The notes: generated by a model from the sequence alone, not told the origin. A DNA stretch of 64,000 bases from Ashinkailepas kermadecensis (GCA_034440615.1 JAOTOM010002263.1:1-64000), one strand, 5' to 3'. Positions 1 to 13,324 are shown, counted from the stretch's first letter. Made by a program: numbers and translations.

Positions 1-416
1 ACTGGTCTGGCAGGGACTGGTCTAAAACAGACTGGTCTGGCAGGGACTGGTCTAAAACAGACTGGTCTGGCAGGGACTGGTCTAAAACAGACTGGTCTGG
101 CAGGGACTGGTCTAAAACAGACTGGTCTGGCAGGGACTGGTCTAAAACAGACTGGTCTGGCAGGGACTGGTCTAAAACAGACTGGTCTGGCAGGGACTGG
201 TCTAAAACAGACTGGTCTGGCAGGGACTGGTCTAAAACAGACTGGTCTGGCAGGGACTGGTCTAAAACAGACTGGTCTGGCAGGGACTGGTCTAAAAAAG
301 GTGGTTACAGGGACTGGTCTCAAAACAGACTGTCTGGTCCGGCAGGGACTGGTCTAAAACAGACTGGTCTGGCAGGGACTGGTCTAAAACAGACTGGTCT
401 GGCAGGGACTGGTCTG
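1..416. repeat. 30-bp minisatellite
   Basis: Unit begins ACTGGTCTGGCAGGGACTGG and ends TCTAAAACAG; ten perfect copies, then a diverged stretch near 290-345 and three more. Continues beyond the window's left edge. No gene seen from 417 to 1130. Confidence 0.97.
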
Positions 417-1129
417 AAGCATTGAGCGGGGCCGAGCGTGTCCGTTGGCTACTCCTGGAGTCATCGTCGCCCCCCCCCAGCTGACTCCGTCCCCTCAGTA
501 ATGCTCAAGCAATGAGGAAGATTCCGTAACTGCGGGGGCGGAACATGTCAGAGGAGCGCCTGTGCCACGGGCGTGGCTTCGTCGGTGAAGATGGGAGATG
601 GGAGCTGGGAACACGTCCTTCACTTGTTGTGCACGTCAACCAGCAGCGCTCGAAGTGCCGCAGATATGGGCAGATATGACATGAGTGACCGCCCCTCCTA
701 CTATTTGGGGCATGCCAACGCCTTATAATTGCATTTATTGAACTCCAGGAAGTAAAACACGCCGTTCAGATCGTGATGCGTTCTTCTATTCGCCCGACAG
801 TTGGCTCTAGTGTTTCACCCCGGCTCCTCTGGTCAGGTTAAGTGCAGCGACAGCAGACCGAATGAGGTCGTCTGAGCTTGTGTTAATATGCGGCGGTCTC
901 CGTGGAGGGAGGCGGTCTCCGTGGAGGGCGCCACATAGGCCAGCATGCCGATGCCGATGTCGCCTGCCTGGCATCCCCTCGCCCGAAGTTATCGACTTGG
1001 TAATTCGCCGAACTGCAGCGGTTTTCAAACTCGCTCGATAGCCAGCTGACGAACGACGACGTCGTAAGGGCCGGGGGACGAGCGGCCACCGGCTGGTCGA
1101 CGTGTGAGCACTGGGCGGGCCGCGGGTCA

Positions 1130-1253
1130 CTGACCCGCTGTGTCACTGACCCGCTGGGTCACTGACCCGCTGGGTCACTGACCCGCCGGGTCACTGACCC
1201 GCTGGGTCACTGACCCGCCGGGTCACTGACCCGCCGGGTCACTGACCCGCTGT
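1130..1253. repeat. 16-bp minisatellite
   Basis: About seven copies of CACTGACCCGCYGGGT. Confidence 0.95.
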
Positions 1254-1280
1254 GGGAACGGTCGGATCCAGCGGGCCGAT

Positions 1281-1585
1281 AAAGTCTCAGCCGGCCGGTA
1301 CGTCATCAGCGGTCTGATACGGTCTCAGTGACCTGGTACATCCTCAGTGGTCTGGTATATCATCGACCGTCTGGTAGAGTCTCAGCGGTCTGGTACAGTC
1401 TCAGCGATCTGATACAGCTTCAGAGGTCCGGCACAGCCTCAGCGGTCAAGTACGGTCTCAGTGACCTGGTAAATCCTCAGTGGTCTGGTATATCATCGAC
1501 CGTCTGGTAGAGTCTCAGCGGTCTGGTACAAAGCTTAGCAGTCTGGTAGATCCTCAGCGGTCCGGTACAGAGTCAGCGCTTTAGT
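1281..1585. repeat. Degenerate ~19-bp minisatellite
   Basis: Imperfect copies of GTCTGGTACAGTCTCAGCG, with one longer duplicated segment (1325-1395 repeated at 1455-1525). Confidence 0.9.
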
Positions 1586-2115
1586 ACCATATCAGCTCAC
1601 GTGGCTAATGTGGCCAACGTTGGCAGTGCGGTTAAGATTGGCGCAGGGTAGTTTTAAAGAAGTTGGAGTGAGGGGACAATCCCAATGCCCTAACACACCC
1701 TCCCATAGGGATGTCTAATCTGATTTCTGCTACTTGATTTTAACCTAACCGACGCAAGAATGTTTGATGATACTTATACGTCATGGCATTGTACGGCAAA
1801 GGAATAAGTGTATTGGCAATTTTTTGCACAGTCTGGAGGAACCTGATATGGGAAATCACAGCCGGCAACACCCGGTATCCATGGTAACCGGTATCCATCG
1901 CTTAAAATCCTTCCTTCTAGAACATACGCAACTGGCGGAAGGGGCAGCGGAGGGTAAAATATGCAGAGTGCGATAAAATTATTGTTAATGCAGGACAATT
2001 TGTCTGCTCCATTCAACACGTTGAAATTCCCTGAATTGACATGCAATCGCGGGGGGAGTAGTCTAAAATATGGTTCTCATCTCCCAGCCTCGAACGGTCG
2101 TGGATTTGAGTACCA

Positions 2116-2935
2116 CTCGTCACCACTCTTCGCCCGCTACCAATCGGCGTGGGAGATTAGCGACGCTCGTGTGACCCGACAGTCACGCTGTGTGACCCTA
2201 CAGTCACGCTGTGTGACCCGACAGTCACGCTGTGTGACCCGACAGTCACGCTGTGTGGCCCGACAGTCACGCTGTGTGACCCGACAGTCACGCTGTGTGG
2301 CCCGACAGTCACGCTGTGTGGCCCGACAGTCACGCTGTGTGGCCCGACAGTCACGCTGTGTGGCCCGACAGTCACTGTGACCCGACAGTCACGCTGTGTG
2401 CGAGGCCCGACAGTCACGCTGTGTGGCCCGACAGTCACTGTGACCCGACAGTCACGCTGTGTGGCGTCACGCTGTGTGACCCGACAGTCACGTGACCCGA
2501 CAGTACGCTGTGTGCCCGACAGTCACGCTGTGTGGCCCGACAGTCACGCTGTGTGGCCCGACAGTCACGCTGTGTGACCCGACAGTCACGTGACCCGACA
2601 GTCACGCTGTGTGACCCGACAGTCACGCTGTGTGACCCGACAGTCACGCTGTGTGACCCGACAGTCACGCTGTGTGACCCGACAGTCACGCTGTGTGGCC
2701 CGACAGTCACGCTGTGTGGCCCGACAGTCACGCTGTGTGACCCGACAGTCACGCTGTGTGACCCGACAGTCACGCTGTGTGACCCGACAGTCACGCTGTG
2801 TGACCCGACAGTCACGCTGTGTGACCCGACAGTCACGCTGTGTGACCCGACAGTCACGCTGTGTGACCCGACAGTCACGCTGCGTGACACGACAGTCACG
2901 CGTCGTAAAGCCGATTGCAGTCGACCACGACATAC
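2116..2935 (+). mobile_element. SINE body and tail split by an internal minisatellite
   Basis: ACTCTTCGCCCGCTACCAAT and GGCGTGGGAGATTAGCGACG (2116-2167) are the family A body. GTCGTAAAGCC at about 2903 is the start of its 3' tail. Between them lie about 34 copies of a 21-bp unit resembling the TGACCC-ACGGTCGACG part of the same tail. The head is missing. Confidence 0.75.
2157..2905. repeat. 21-bp minisatellite inside a SINE
   Basis: About 34 copies of the unit GTGTGACCCGACAGTCACGC plus T. Copies at 2360-2600 are irregular, with indels. See the SINE entry spanning it. Confidence 0.95.
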
Positions 2936-4084
2936 AATTCATCTTCGACTTTTCCAACCGCATGCCAGGAAATCCCTTGCAGTCCCTGCCGATAGTCAAC
3001 GATTAGCATCGACGGACTGCGCATCGCTTCAATGAACGTCCGGATCATAAAATGCACCTTTGAGCATGCTTTGCACTCCAACAAGTGTACGACATCTTGC
3101 CATCTTCGCCAGTGAAGTGGTCGGGGGTGTTACTACGCTCCGACCTCTAGTGAGGTAAGGGTGTAGTAACAACTTGCGGTACAATGTAGTGCGGAAGTGA
3201 GCTTTCTCCGTATTTCCAAACGCAAAAAGCTAGCGACATGCAACGGCGTGTTGTGTGTCACGAGACCTCGCGAATGGTACCAAATATTTATGCTTTTGGT
3301 CACTGGATCAATTATCAGGACACTTTCAAAACCAGTTTTTCTCCTAAATTTAATTTCTCAGAAATTTCACGCTCAATCGTTGTCTGTGTAAAGCAACAGC
3401 AGATATTAACTTCAAATGTTCTCAATCATGTTCCTAATCTTCCTGGGATGCCAACCATATGCGAGGTGTTATATTTAGACCTCATAAGGGTTTGGGTGAG
3501 GTCAAAATGTTGACCTAATTTCAGACATTTCCGAAATATTTCCCGAGAACAGTACTTTATAGTACGCAGAGGTAAAATTTTGCTTCAAGTTCAGCTTTAG
3601 CATCCGGATGAATCCCAGAGTGCCTGAAACACCATGTGAGATCAGATTAGGTCATTGACCTAGGATGAACTTCGAAAGGTTAATGACCTATGTGGAATGG
3701 TTAGCTGAATTGTCCGCCATCCTACGTCATCTGTCAAGAGTGATATGGGTGCATCGTCGATGATTTGCGATTTTGGCGAAAATACCCTGACGTTTCCCTG
3801 ATGATGTCATAGGACCGGACACCATTATCTCCAAATTTTTCACACCGAAACGACGACAAAGGTTACGCCATCAGACATGCCGAGCATCGTCGTTTTCCCG
3901 CTATTGGCAAAAGTCTTAGTGTGGTGGTGGGAGCAACAAACCTCCCTTACAAATTTTTGGGCGAATTTTAAGCTCACAATGTTCACAGACCAAGATATGC
4001 GTTATGGATTGTGGGGATCAATCATCATGATATACATGAATAAATACATTCATCTATTGATAAGCATACACTGATATATGTAAC

Positions 4085-4085
<1 letters not shown>

Positions 4086-4118
<33 letters not shown>
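4086..4118. repeat. (TA)n(TG)n microsatellite
   Basis: ATATATATATATATAT followed by GTGTGTGTGTGTGTG. 2935-4085 and 4120-4510 contain no recognisable gene. Confidence 0.95.
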
Positions 4119-4514
4119 AATCTTTTTATGGTGTTGCGGCTGGAAATTTGCTGCTGCAGCACGAGTGCTTTCCTGAATTTCCTTCTTTGAAGTAAATTTG
4201 CGACATGTTTTTGATTTAGCACAACTACGTTGTGAGTTGTAACAGCTGCCCTGCGTGTCGTCGTCCACTTTTCACCAAAATGTTCCCCTCATCAAGAATT
4301 AGCTGCGGTCGCGCCTGTGACGTCCAGCCTGGAAATCTGGTCCGGCTGGCCTCTACCCAGAAGGGGCCCTCCCCGGTTGGGAGCCGCGCCACGTCGCGCG
4401 CCAGGCCGACATCGATCCTGGACGAGGCCATTCCTGCTACTACAGGGGTGTGGACGCCGTACCGTGCCGGCTGCGAGTCGTGTGCCTTTCCGGCTCACCC
4501 GGGTGCAAAATTGG

Positions 4515-5000
4515 GTATCCTTGACCTCGCCACCTTCACCTCGCCACCTTCACCTCGCTACCTTGACCCCGTCTCCCTGATCTCACCACCCTAACCTCGC
4601 CGACTTGACCTCGCCACCTTGACCTCGCACCTTGACCTCGCCACCTTGACCTCGCCACCTTGACCTCGCCACCTTGACCTTGCCACCTTGATATCGCTAC
4701 CTTGACCTCGCCTCCCTGACCTCACGACCCGGACCTCGCCGCCTTGACCTCGCAACATTGACCTCGCCACCTTGACCTCGCCACCTTGACCTCGCCACCT
4801 TGATATGGCCACCTTAACTTCGCAACATTGACCTCGCTACCTTGACCTCACCACCTTGACCTCGCCACCTTGACCTCACCACCTGACCTCGCCCCCTTGA
4901 TATCGCCACCTTGACCTCGCTACCTTGACCTCGCCTCCCTGACCTCACCACCCTGACCTCGCCGCCTTGACCTGGCTACCTGGACCTCGCCATCTTGACC
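4515..5000. repeat. ~15-bp minisatellite
   Basis: Degenerate copies of CCACCTTGACCTCG with a longer internal duplication (4690-4740 and 4885-4970). Confidence 0.93.
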
Positions 5001-5070
5001 ACTTAGCTGCCTCCTCGCGGGGTGCCGTCGCCGCAAGCACTTGTCTTTGAACACAGATTGAGAGCACTGC

Positions 5071-5196
5071 AGGGGAGATATTGTGGTGAGTGTTGCCCAC
5101 TCCAGGGGAGATATTGTGGTGAGTGTTGCTCACTCCAGGGGAGATATTGTGGTGAGTGCTGCTCACTGCAGGGGAGATATTGTGGTGAGTGTTGCT
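5071..5196. repeat. 33-bp minisatellite, 4 copies
   Basis: Copies of AGGGGAGATATTGTGGTGAG start at 5071, 5104, 5137 and 5170. Confidence 0.95.
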
Positions 5197-5239
5197 CAAT
5201 CTCAAAATTCAGGACCGGATCTGGCTCTGAGTGACGAAA

Positions 5240-6770
5240 TTAAGACTTGAATTGTTGTGTTGCAATGCCAACGCTGTTGAAAATTGCCGGCGAGCAGAGT
5301 TCCCACCACCAACCTTTTTCGTTCCGCAAGGATTATTCCTATTCCAGTAGGGGGTATTCTGAACACCGTTTCTTTTTTGTCTGCCCTACGTTAACCCTTC
5401 GTGATAGCAGCGTGGAATCTAATGATTTTCTCAAGATTCATTTTCTATTTGGTAGCAAAATTTTAGTTTTGCAACTAGATCAGCGGCGCCTCCAGAAGCG
5501 ACTGCTGGGAGGCACCTCCGGCAGATGCTTGCGGAAATTTGGAACAGCGCAGGTATCCATCTTTAGAAGACAGGCACCTAATGGTGGCACATTTACCACT
5601 CACTCTGTATCCGCCCCTACTACATATGTACTTGAGGGTGGTCTACCTATCCATCCCCTGTATCCGCCCCTGGTGCACATAAAGCCGAGCTGGGGTACAC
5701 CCAGATCTCCCTGGAGGGAACCATTCCCGGTCAGATGGACACTACCCTTCAATAGGGGAGGCAGCACACGTCCCCAGTATCCTCTTGTATTCGCCCCTAA
5801 TGTGCGTGGGGTTGAAGAATCTGCCCCTTCCCCCCTCCAAGGATCTCGAGAACAGCTGGTCCGATTTTGATGCGAACGGTGTCCGATTTGTTCCAACAAT
5901 GTCTACTTCACTTAACTATGAAAACTTTTGACATTTGAAAAAACAAATGTAAAAAGTTGAAAACAGAAAACATTTGAAGAGAAGGGTCTTGGCCAAACAA
6001 AACTCAAATTTTGGAGGTATTTCTCAGCCGTTACTGCGCACATTGTTACCACGGTTATCAGACGAATTTTACGGAAGAAGCATGGTTCAGTATGTAATGC
6101 AAAGATCGCTTAGGTATTTGTGATGTACAGCCAAACTGAAATAGAATAGGACGTTCCCGATGAGGAAAAAAATGGAGGGTAGTCGTATTAGAAATTCATG
6201 AATTTTTTACAATTTATATTCCAACGTAGTAAGAAAAGCACCAGCAGGCCAAATATAAAGCTTGATGCAATGTGGTCTCAAGTATGCGGTCAGCATATAC
6301 TGTATATGCTGCATGTGCTGTATATGTGTATCAAAGTGCGCAATATGGGGAGATAACAAGTATATTTCTAAGCCAAAATGTCCTCGCAATGTAGCAGCAA
6401 GGAGGTAGAGCATGTGTTGGGGTACAAATCCTAAAGACAAGTAAGGAAACTTACTGTGCACAAGAAGAAGTGCATGCATCATCATCGGTCTTCCAACTGC
6501 TAGAACCGCCTCTGGAACTAACTTATACTACCGTTAAAATTGCGCACCTTTGCATTTGCTCTGTCCCGCACCCTGTGGACCAGCTCCCAACAACGATGGT
6601 CTGCAGCCGACTCCCGTGAGCTGACCTTTGGAAATTTTGACACGACATGCGCACACCAATTTTATGAAGTATCACAACTTCGTGACGCTATGGAAATTAA
6701 CCTAGTAGTGACCAGCAAAGGGGGCGGGGCATCTGCTCCTCCGGCACCGAATAAGCTCAAGAATAGTGCT
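5240..6770. other. No gene recognised
   Basis: AT-richer single-copy-looking sequence. GTATCCGCCCCT occurs twice near 5600-5670 and again near 34360, hinting at an old dispersed repeat. The 207-codon open frame at 5247-5870 has no family resemblance. Confidence 0.6.
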
Positions 6771-6773
6771 GCC

Positions 6774-6882
6774 CCACCCTCCCCCAACACCCCACCCCCA
6801 TCACCCCACCCTCCCCCAACACCCCACCCCCATCACCCCACCCTCCCCCAACACCCCACCCCCATCACCCCACCCTCCCCCA
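6774..6882. repeat. C-rich minisatellite, 3 copies
   Basis: CACCCTCCCCCAACACCCCA followed by CCCCCATCACCC, three times. Confidence 0.9.
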
Positions 6883-7187
6883 TAAATCAACACGCCTGTT
6901 TCATGGCAGCGCACGTCAGCACGTGTATGGCTGTACCAGCGGTGATTCCTCTCGGCCAGTAACTGAGCACCTGCACCGGTGACGTCGGCCGTACTCAGGG
7001 CATGCTGTGCCGCACGACACGGCCGAACTCAGGGCATGCTGTGCCGCACGACACCGGTGCTCGGCGGGCTGGCGGACGTCTCTGACGAGCCGTCGCAAGC
7101 GTGTCCCAACGCAGCGCTGAGGGCTTCAGCAGAGTCTGCCCTGGTCAAGAGCGGGTCAGAGCTGCTCCGTGTGAGTCGGGAACTTGC

Positions 7188-7512
7188 CGCTCATGTAGCT
7201 CGGTCGGTTGGAGCGTCGGCCTGCGCCAGTCCTCACCGTCCTCACGTCCTCACTGCGCCAGTCCTCACCGTCACGGTGAGGCCGGACCGTGTTTGAGTCG
7301 CTTCACGCGCTCGGCGGGGACGGTGCGGTGGCTGCTGGCCCGACAAGGCCCAAGGTGACCTTGGGCCGGGGTGACCTTGGCCCAAGGTGACGACGCGGCA
7401 CCGGGGTGGCCGTGTCGCGGCACGTTGATGAGCTTTCGGTGAAAATTGTGCCGTCTCACTGGAATTCCCGGATCGGGTGGTGGTGTCAGGGTTCACGGCA
7501 CAAGTAATCTTC
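7188..7512 (+). mobile_element. SINE family D, copy 1
   Basis: TGTAGCTCGGTCGGTTGGAG resembles a tRNA D-arm/A box, and TTTGAGTCGCTTCACGCGCT the B box region. The body GCTGGCCCGACAAGGCC, CTTTCGGTGAAAATTGTGCC and GGATCGGGTGGTG match copy 2. A short CCTCACCGTC repeat and a CCAAGGTGACCTTGG repeat are inserted in it. Confidence 0.75.
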
Positions 7513-7589
7513 TTAGCAAAGAGCTATGCCATGAGGTCATCTCAGAAAACATTTGTGCAATTGTTCCTTCTTTAAGATTACATTGCAAG

Positions 7590-7712
7590 GAATGTGTATG
7601 TGCGCGTATGTGGCGTGTGCATGTGTGTGTGTTGGTGTATGTGTGTCTGTTGGTGTATGCGTATGTGTGTCTGTTGGTGTATGTGTATGTGTGTCTGTTG
7701 GTGTATGTGTAT
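7590..7712. repeat. TG-rich 22-bp repeat
   Basis: Copies of TGTGTCTGTTGGTGTATGTG in a TG-rich context. Confidence 0.88.
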
Positions 7713-8103
7713 CTCTTTGGCATCCTTGGACTTCGCACGTGGATTCATCTGTGTATCATTCGACAAAACAATTGGGAGCAAAAGCAAGTTCAAATTGAAT
7801 TATATTTACACTGCGTGTGAGCGTCAAACTTCAGCGGACTGAACAGCTGGCAGTGGTTGGAGCTTGGCTTAATTCTTATCGGTAAACGTCATGTAATAAG
7901 TAGCCCCATTAGGCCAAAAGGATAAGAATAGAGATAATTGTGGGAGGTGAGGGTCAGTACCTAGCTGGTCCCCGAGGTGTCGCAAAGTTTCAACTGTGTG
8001 CATGTGCATTGGGTGCTTCTATGCAGTGGAATATACTTATACGTACCTATAAAATGCAACAATGTTCCCAGCGTGCCGTCCTGTCATCTCTTGTCTACCT
8101 GTC

Positions 8104-8960
8104 TCCACACCAGGTACTGCCCCCCTGTCCCCACCACCAGGTACTGCCGCCCCCCCCCCCCCTGTGTCGGGCACCAGGTACTGCCACCCCTCCCCTGTCC
8201 CCACCACCAGGTACTGCTATCCCTCCCCTGTCCCCACCACCAGGTACTGCCACCCCTCCCCCTGTCCCCACCACCAGGTACTGCCACCCCTCCCCCTGTC
8301 CCCACCACCAGGTACTGCCACCCCTCCCCTGTCCCCACCACCAGGTACTGCCGCTCCTCCCCCTGTCCCCACCACCAGGTACTGCCACCCCTCCCCCTGT
8401 CTCCACCACCAGGTACTGCTATCCCTCCCCCTGTCCCCACCACCAGGTACTGCCACCCTCCCCTGTCTCCACCAGCAGGTACTGCTATCCCTCCCTGTCC
8501 CCACCACCAGGTACTGCTATCCCTCCCTGTCCCCACCACCAGGTACTGCTATCACTCCCCTGTCCCCACCACCATGTACTGCTATCCCTCCCCTGTCTCC
8601 ACCACCAGGTACTGCCGCTCCTCCCCTGTCCCCACCACCGGGTACTGCTATCCCTTCCCTGTCCCCACCTCCAGGTACTGCTATCCCTCCCTGTCCCCAC
8701 CACCAGGTACTGCTATCCCTCCTGTCCCCACCACCAGGTACTGCTATCCCTCCCCTGTCCCCACCACCAGGTACTGCCACCCCTCCCCCTGTCCCCACCA
8801 CCAGGTACTGCCACCCCTCCCCCTGTCCCCACCACCAGGTACTGCTATCCCTCCCCCTGTCTCCACCACCAGGTACTGCTATCCCTCCCCTGTCCCCACC
8901 ACCAGGTACTGCCGCTCCTCCCCCTGTCTCCATCACCAGGTACTTCCACCTCTCCCTGTG
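8104..8960. repeat. ~33-bp pyrimidine-rich minisatellite
   Basis: Roughly 26 copies of CCACCACCAGGTACTGCTAT followed by CCCTCCCCTGTCC. All frames stay open across it on both strands, producing long Pro-rich or Gly-rich pseudo-ORFs. 7820-8103 holds nothing recognised. Confidence 0.95.
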
Positions 8961-9189
8961 TCGACCACGACCCTCGAGACACTCCACCAGCCGTGGCCCC
9001 TAGGACGGTTGAGTCAATAATTATATATCTGGATCGGTGCGAAGGCCAGATGAAGTTACTGAAGCCGGGGCCACGAATTGCGCTGCTTTTGTGTGACGGT
9101 GTCGCCACAGGTGCAGACGTAGGGGGCCGAGGGGGGCCGAGGGGGGGGGGCAGACTGGCTCAACCAGGCGCTTATAGCACTCGATCCCA

Positions 9190-10115
9190 CCACAGCACTT
9201 GTCTGCAGCAACCAATCACATCACGGTAGTTACGTACATCAACGAATCACATCACGGTAGTTACGTACAGCAGCCAATCACATCACGGTAGTTACGTACA
9301 GCAGCCAATCACATCACGGTAGTTACGTACAGCAACGAATCACATCACGGTAGTTACGTACAGCAGCCAATCACATCACGGTAGTTACGTACAGCAACGA
9401 ATCACATCACGGTAGTTACGTACAGCAGCCAATCACATCACGGTAGTTCCGTACAGCAACGAATCACATCACGGTAGTTACGTACAGCAGCCAATCACAT
9501 CACGGTAGTTACGTACAGCAGCCAATCACATCACGGTAGTTACGTACAGCAGCCAATCACATCACGGTAGTTCCGTACAGCAACGAATCACATCACGGTA
9601 GTTACGTACAGCAGCCAATCACATCACGGTAGTTACGTACAGCAACCAATCACATCACGGTAGTTACGTACAGCAGCCAATCACATCACGGTAGTTCCGT
9701 ACAGCAACCAATCACATCACGGCAGTTACGTACAGCAGCCAATCACATCACGGTAGTTACGTACAGCAACGAATCACATCACGGTAGTTACGTACAGCAG
9801 CCAATCACATCACGGTAGTTCCGTACAGCAACGAATCACATCACGGTAGTTACGTACAGCAGCCAATCACATCACGGCAGTTACGTACAGCAGCCAATCA
9901 CATCACGGTAGTTCCGTACAGCAGCCAATCACATCACGGTAGTTACGTACAGCAGCCAATCACATCACGGTAGTTCCGTACAGCAACGAATCACATCACG
10001 GTAGTTACGTACAGCAGCCAATCACATCACGGTAGTTACGTACAGCAGCCAATCACATCACGGTAGTTCCGTACAGCAGCCAATCACATCACGGTAGTTC
10101 CGTACAGCAACAACC
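9190..10115. repeat. 31-bp minisatellite
   Basis: About 29 copies of AATCACATCACGGTAGTTAC followed by GTACAGCAGCC. Variable positions (AGC/AAC, C/G before AATCACAT, TTAC/TTCC) form mixed subtypes. Confidence 0.97.
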
Positions 10116-10144
10116 AATGTCATCACCGCAGGCGCCTACATAAC

Positions 10145-10330
10145 ACCGTACCACCACCTGAGGGCTTGCAATACGCAATTCCATCACTTCAGGCACTTCA
10201 CTACCCAATTCCATCACATCAGGCGCTACAGCACCCAATTCAATCACATCAGGCGCTACAGCACCCAATTCCATCACATCAGGCGCGTACAGCACCCAAT
10301 TCCATCACATCAGGCGCGTACAGCACCGAA
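10145..10330. repeat. 29-bp minisatellite
   Basis: Five to six copies of CCAATTCCATCACATCAGGC. It shares CAATYCCATCACATC-like sequence with the array before it and may be related. Confidence 0.9.
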
Positions 10331-11038
10331 TCCCAATCCCATCGCATGACTGAATCCAAATCATGGCTGATGATTTAAAAAGGAGAGGAAATTTTGTCTG
10401 AATTCTTGCTGGGATGGCTTGACGATCAGGGTCGTCAGGGATCGGGGACTAAGCAGGGGTACTGCGCAGCGTTGGAAAAATGGTCATTTTTTGGACACTT
10501 GCCTGTCCAAAGAATTATACACTCCCAAAAAAAATCCACTCCTTACATTGCCAAATATCAGATGAACAACTAATGCATAACAAGCAATCCCAGCTAGTTC
10601 TGCCACCAATTAATGGTGATAATTGTGAACATTGTCTGAGTAACATGTTCTCTGTTCATATATGTTCAGCATATTCATGTGAGCAGCATGCACCATGGGC
10701 TATATGGTGACCTATGGCTATCAGTGAGAATGAGATCCACTGTAGTTCTAGTAATCATCTTGCATAACCATTTGGGCCCTTGACACAACTTGGCCACATC
10801 ATTTGGAATAATGTACATTTGTTATTTCAGGTGATCATCGGAGCTGCAGAAACATTCAGAGAGAATGCAAGGAGCAGAACAGAAGATAAGATGCCCATGA
10901 GATTTGAAGAATGCCATCCTACCAGCATACAGAATGAAAGCCAAAGTTGTGATTCCCATGCAGCCTGAACAACATTGAATATGTTTAATAAAATGGTGCA
11001 AGTTATGTGTGTACAATGTCATTGTCATGTCTGGTACA

Positions 11039-12042
11039 AGTGAATGAATAAACATCTATGCCTTAATTTGTACATTTTCCATTCATGAAAAATGCCCTGA
11101 CCAGAAGAAAAGTGCTCAGAAGAATAAAAGGTCAGAACCAGAAAGCAAACTACAGTAGTCCATACACAAATGTGATTAGAGACATGAAGGGAATACATTT
11201 CTTAATACCTTGGCAGGTGCAAGTTGTGCTTGACCACTGCATACTTTTTAAAAAAAAGTGGGAGGGCAAAACAACATGGCACCTACTCAGTGTGGGATAT
11301 AGACTGAAAAGTGATCATTTTCAGAGAAACTGAGTGGTCGCATCGCCTTAGTCACATTAAAATACATCATATTCCACAAATTCACAGGATCAAATAAAAA
11401 TAAAAACAATCCATGAATCAAAAATCAAAATGATGAAATAAAATCAACAAGAATAGAAAATAAAAGGTACAAGTAGTACCTGCCTAGGCAGGTACCTACC
11501 TAGACCCCTGCAATATATCCGTACACCCGATATAGGTATAAGTGAATGAATAAACATCTATGCCTTAATTTGTACATTTTCCATTCATGAAAAATGCCCT
11601 GACCAGAAGAAAAGTGCTCAGAAGAATAAAAGGCCAGAACCAGAAAGCAAACTAGAGTAGTCCATACACAAATGTGATTAGAGGCATGAAGGGAATACAT
11701 TTCTTAATACCTTGGCAGGTGCAAGTTGTGCTTGACCACTGCATACTTTTAAAAAAAAGTGGGAGGGCAAAACAACATGGTACCTACTCAGTGTGGGATA
11801 TAGACTGAAAAGTGATCATTTTCAGAGAAACTGAGTGGTCGCATCGCCTTAATCACATTAAAATACATCATATTCCACAAATTCGCAGGATCAAATAAAA
11901 ATAAAAACAATCCATGAATCAAAAATCAAAATGATGAAATAAAATCAACAAGAATATAAAATAAAAGGTACAAGTAGTACCTACCTAGGCAGGTATCTAC
12001 CTAGACCCCTGCAATATATCCGTACACCCGATATATGTATTG
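11039..12042. repeat. Recent 502-bp tandem duplication
   Basis: Two nearly identical copies, 11039-11540 and 11541-about 12042, both starting AGTGAATGAATAAACATC and ending ACACCCGATATA. Only a few substitutions and a one-base A-run difference are visible. AT-rich, no credible ORF. The sequence just before (10830-11000) has AATAAA motifs and could be a transcript 3' end, but this is unsupported. Confidence 0.85.
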
Positions 12043-13293
12043 CACGGCATTATCATAGCTAAGGCATCATGCTTTGATCATGATTGATCCTTGCAAACCA
12101 ACGGAAATGAGAGGCATTCAATTTCAACAACTCAATCGAGCCTAATTGCTTACGTCTGCCGACACCACACCACAGCAGTTAGTACCCTCACTTCCTTCCT
12201 CCCGGCCAATTAATTATCCAAATACCTAATCACAACACGAAAGCACCGCACAAATTACATTCACCACAAGATTCCCATCTCTGGGCTTCCAAACTCAAAA
12301 CACGAAGTAATCCCTTCTCAAATGAAGGACGGCTCCATGCGTCTCACGGCTACTAAAGTGAAACTACCACTGCCCGAGTCGTCTGATAAATTTACAAGCT
12401 CTTGGACGGGGGAGAATCAGGGCTCTGCAGCTGCCACTCTTTCGGGAGCTACTTAAACCGCTGCGAAAAAAGACAATAAACACTCTAATTTTTAATGATT
12501 TCTGAAAGATTGGGATGTGCTACATTAACTGACGAAGGAGAAAAGGTTTATTTCTGAAGTTTGAAGCAATCTTATCCCATATACACAAAAGATATCAACT
12601 TCAATGTACGTATTAAAATTGGCCACAACTGTCCAAAACGTTCTCCAAACCTGCTAGGACTTTGTGACAAAATAGGCACCCAAACAACCAGAAATTTCAG
12701 TGTCTTTTGTTTTCACGGCATGCGTTGGTTCGGAACACCACGTATTTGTGACACAAGTACTGTTTATGCCACTCGGACACGGAGAATCTCCAAGACCGCC
12801 CCCAAAAAAATTGACTTTGTGAACTTACTCCGATTAGCCTACATATACTTTTTTCTCAATGTGAATTCAGAATAAATATTATTTCTCTAATTTTTTCCGG
12901 GATTGGTTTTATCACATTTCAATTTTGAGCCTTTTTGTAGGTCATAATTCCCCATTATATTTTGTGTACGTCATAGTGTGGTTTGCTAATTGGGCCATAA
13001 TTTCCGCTGCCCTCTCTGCCCCTCATCGTGTTATTTCCGCCGTGTGCGGTCTCTTCTGTGTCTCGTGCTCGTGAGGTGAGGTCGTGTCGGATTGATCTCG
13101 CTATTTTTTTTTGTCTGGTTGCGAATTGAAAGAAAAGCGGTTGCTACTGATGTGACAGTTCGGGTAGTGGCCGTATTGTGTTCCCTGTTAGCGTTGTAAA
13201 TTCCAGTTATTCTCGTTAGTCTGGAGTTGCGAAGAGATGGTAGTGTAGCTCTTTGTTCTCTCCCAGGGCAAGCTCTTTGTTGTCAATCGTGAC

Positions 13294-13324
13294 ATGGTGA
13301 ACGCAATGCAAATGACCTGGACAG
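13294..13324 (+). other. Possible first coding exon (weak)
   Basis: ATGGTGAACGCAATGCAAAT followed by GACCTGGACAG|GTTAGTGG reads MVNAMQMTWT with a fair donor, in a locally GC-richer stretch (12990-13330) that could be a 5' UTR. No continuation exon was found and I do not recognise the peptide. Confidence 0.2.

Noticed and set aside
7940..9229. 429-codon Pro/His/Cys-rich protein
   Set aside because: Read-through of a 33-bp repeat, open in all three frames, typical of an array without stops.
9190..10115. CRISPR array
   Set aside because: 31-bp units are head to tail with no unique spacers, and the genome is animal.
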